From assembly GCA_031393505.1 (NCBI GenBank), contig JANMVX010000155.1, positions 1-13,454 on the forward strand: 13,454 bases of DNA. Direction: 5' to 3'. The position numbers and the translations under genes are program-made. Positions 13,299 to 13,454 of the stretch are shown here, in pieces (the stretch's first letter is position 1; each line of letters starts with the position of its first letter). The DNA comes from JANYHF01 sp031393505 (lineage in GTDB: Bacteria > Pseudomonadota > Alphaproteobacteria > Rhizobiales > Hyphomicrobiaceae). The notes under the pieces are model-generated. The model saw nothing but the letters and a program-made list of their open reading frames with translations. It did no database searches and had not been told where the DNA came from.

Positions 13299-13454
13299 AT
13301 GACGACGATCGAACAGATCAAAACCCTCTTCGAGACACTTCCAGAGTCCGATAAGTCGGCATTGAAACGCTGGCTGGAAGAGAAAGATGCCGAATTCTTC
13401 GACGCCAAGATCGAAGCGGATGCGGCAGCCGGTCGGCTAGACGGCATGATCGCG
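13299..13454 (+). CDS. N-terminal part of a short antitoxin-like protein, cut by the window end
   Basis: An ATG at 13299 opens a frame without stop to the last base: 52 residues, beginning MTTIEQIKTLFETLPESDK, continuing SALKRWLEEKDAEFFDAKIE and then ADAAAGRLDGMIA. This layout is that of small antitoxin-like proteins encoded just before ParE/RelE toxins: an initial helix with 'LPxxxxxxLxxWLE', then 'D-x2-IE-x-DAAAGRLD'. The assignment is from memory of that pattern. The expected toxin would lie just right of the window. No clear ribosome site precedes it, and it begins 38 nt after the third HECGHQ gene ends. The region is richer in AT around its start than its neighbours. Confidence 0.6.
   Translation, partial: MTTIEQIKTLFETLPESDKSALKRWLEEKDAEFFDAKIEADAAAGRLDGMIA

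Overview
The window is GC-rich bacterial DNA with densely packed genes. Its gene content suggests an alphaproteobacterium, probably of the order Hyphomicrobiales. The pointers are an IalB-family envelope protein, a spacer-less GGDEF-EAL protein with an N-terminal membrane pair, the GST-queG-SDR cluster, ParD/ParE modules and a C-rich dispersed hairpin element. This placement is inferred from gene families; no rRNA or tRNA is present to confirm it.

Layout. 1-187 is a gene-free stretch with two GC-rich hairpins. A universal stress protein (188-697, +) runs head-on into a membrane GGDEF-EAL cyclic-di-GMP protein (645-2432, -), and their 3' ends overlap. Divergent from the latter is a small DUF1232 (YkvA-type) protein (2580-2993). 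A ParD/ParE-type toxin-antitoxin pair (3114-3754) follows, preceded by a very regular 47-bp dyad that contains a plausible promoter. Next come a SpoU/TrmH-type RNA methyltransferase (3833-4387) and an IalB-family secreted protein (4401-5375), only 13 nt apart. Convergent to them is an Fe(III) ABC importer pair: substrate-binding protein (7177-8208, -) then permease (5372-7096, -). A perfect 16-bp-stem hairpin lies between those two, and no ATPase gene is present.

A compact plus-strand operon follows: a GST-fold protein possibly orthologous to the division factor FzlA (8377-9057), epoxyqueuosine reductase queG (9062-10186), an atypical SDR (10183-11085) and a cytosolic HExxH zincin (11088-11495). 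Gaps there are 4 nt, a 4-nt overlap and 2 nt.

The most unusual part is 11609-13260. It holds three consecutive, same-strand, mutually homologous small genes for exported proteins. All three carry HECGHQ-x2-G-x-DE-x2-ADC, six invariant cysteines at identical spacing and a downstream D-x2-H-x2-G-x2-RC signature. I do not recognise a named family. They look like exported, disulfide-stabilised mini-metallopeptidases expanded by tandem duplication. They sit directly after the cytosolic zincin, giving four HExxH proteins in a row. The third gene begins at the end of a four-copy 7-bp tandem repeat. The window closes inside a short gene (13299 onward) that resembles the antitoxin of a second toxin-antitoxin pair.

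No gene-free stretch exceeds about 190 bases, and I found no RNA genes, insertion sequences or CRISPR array.
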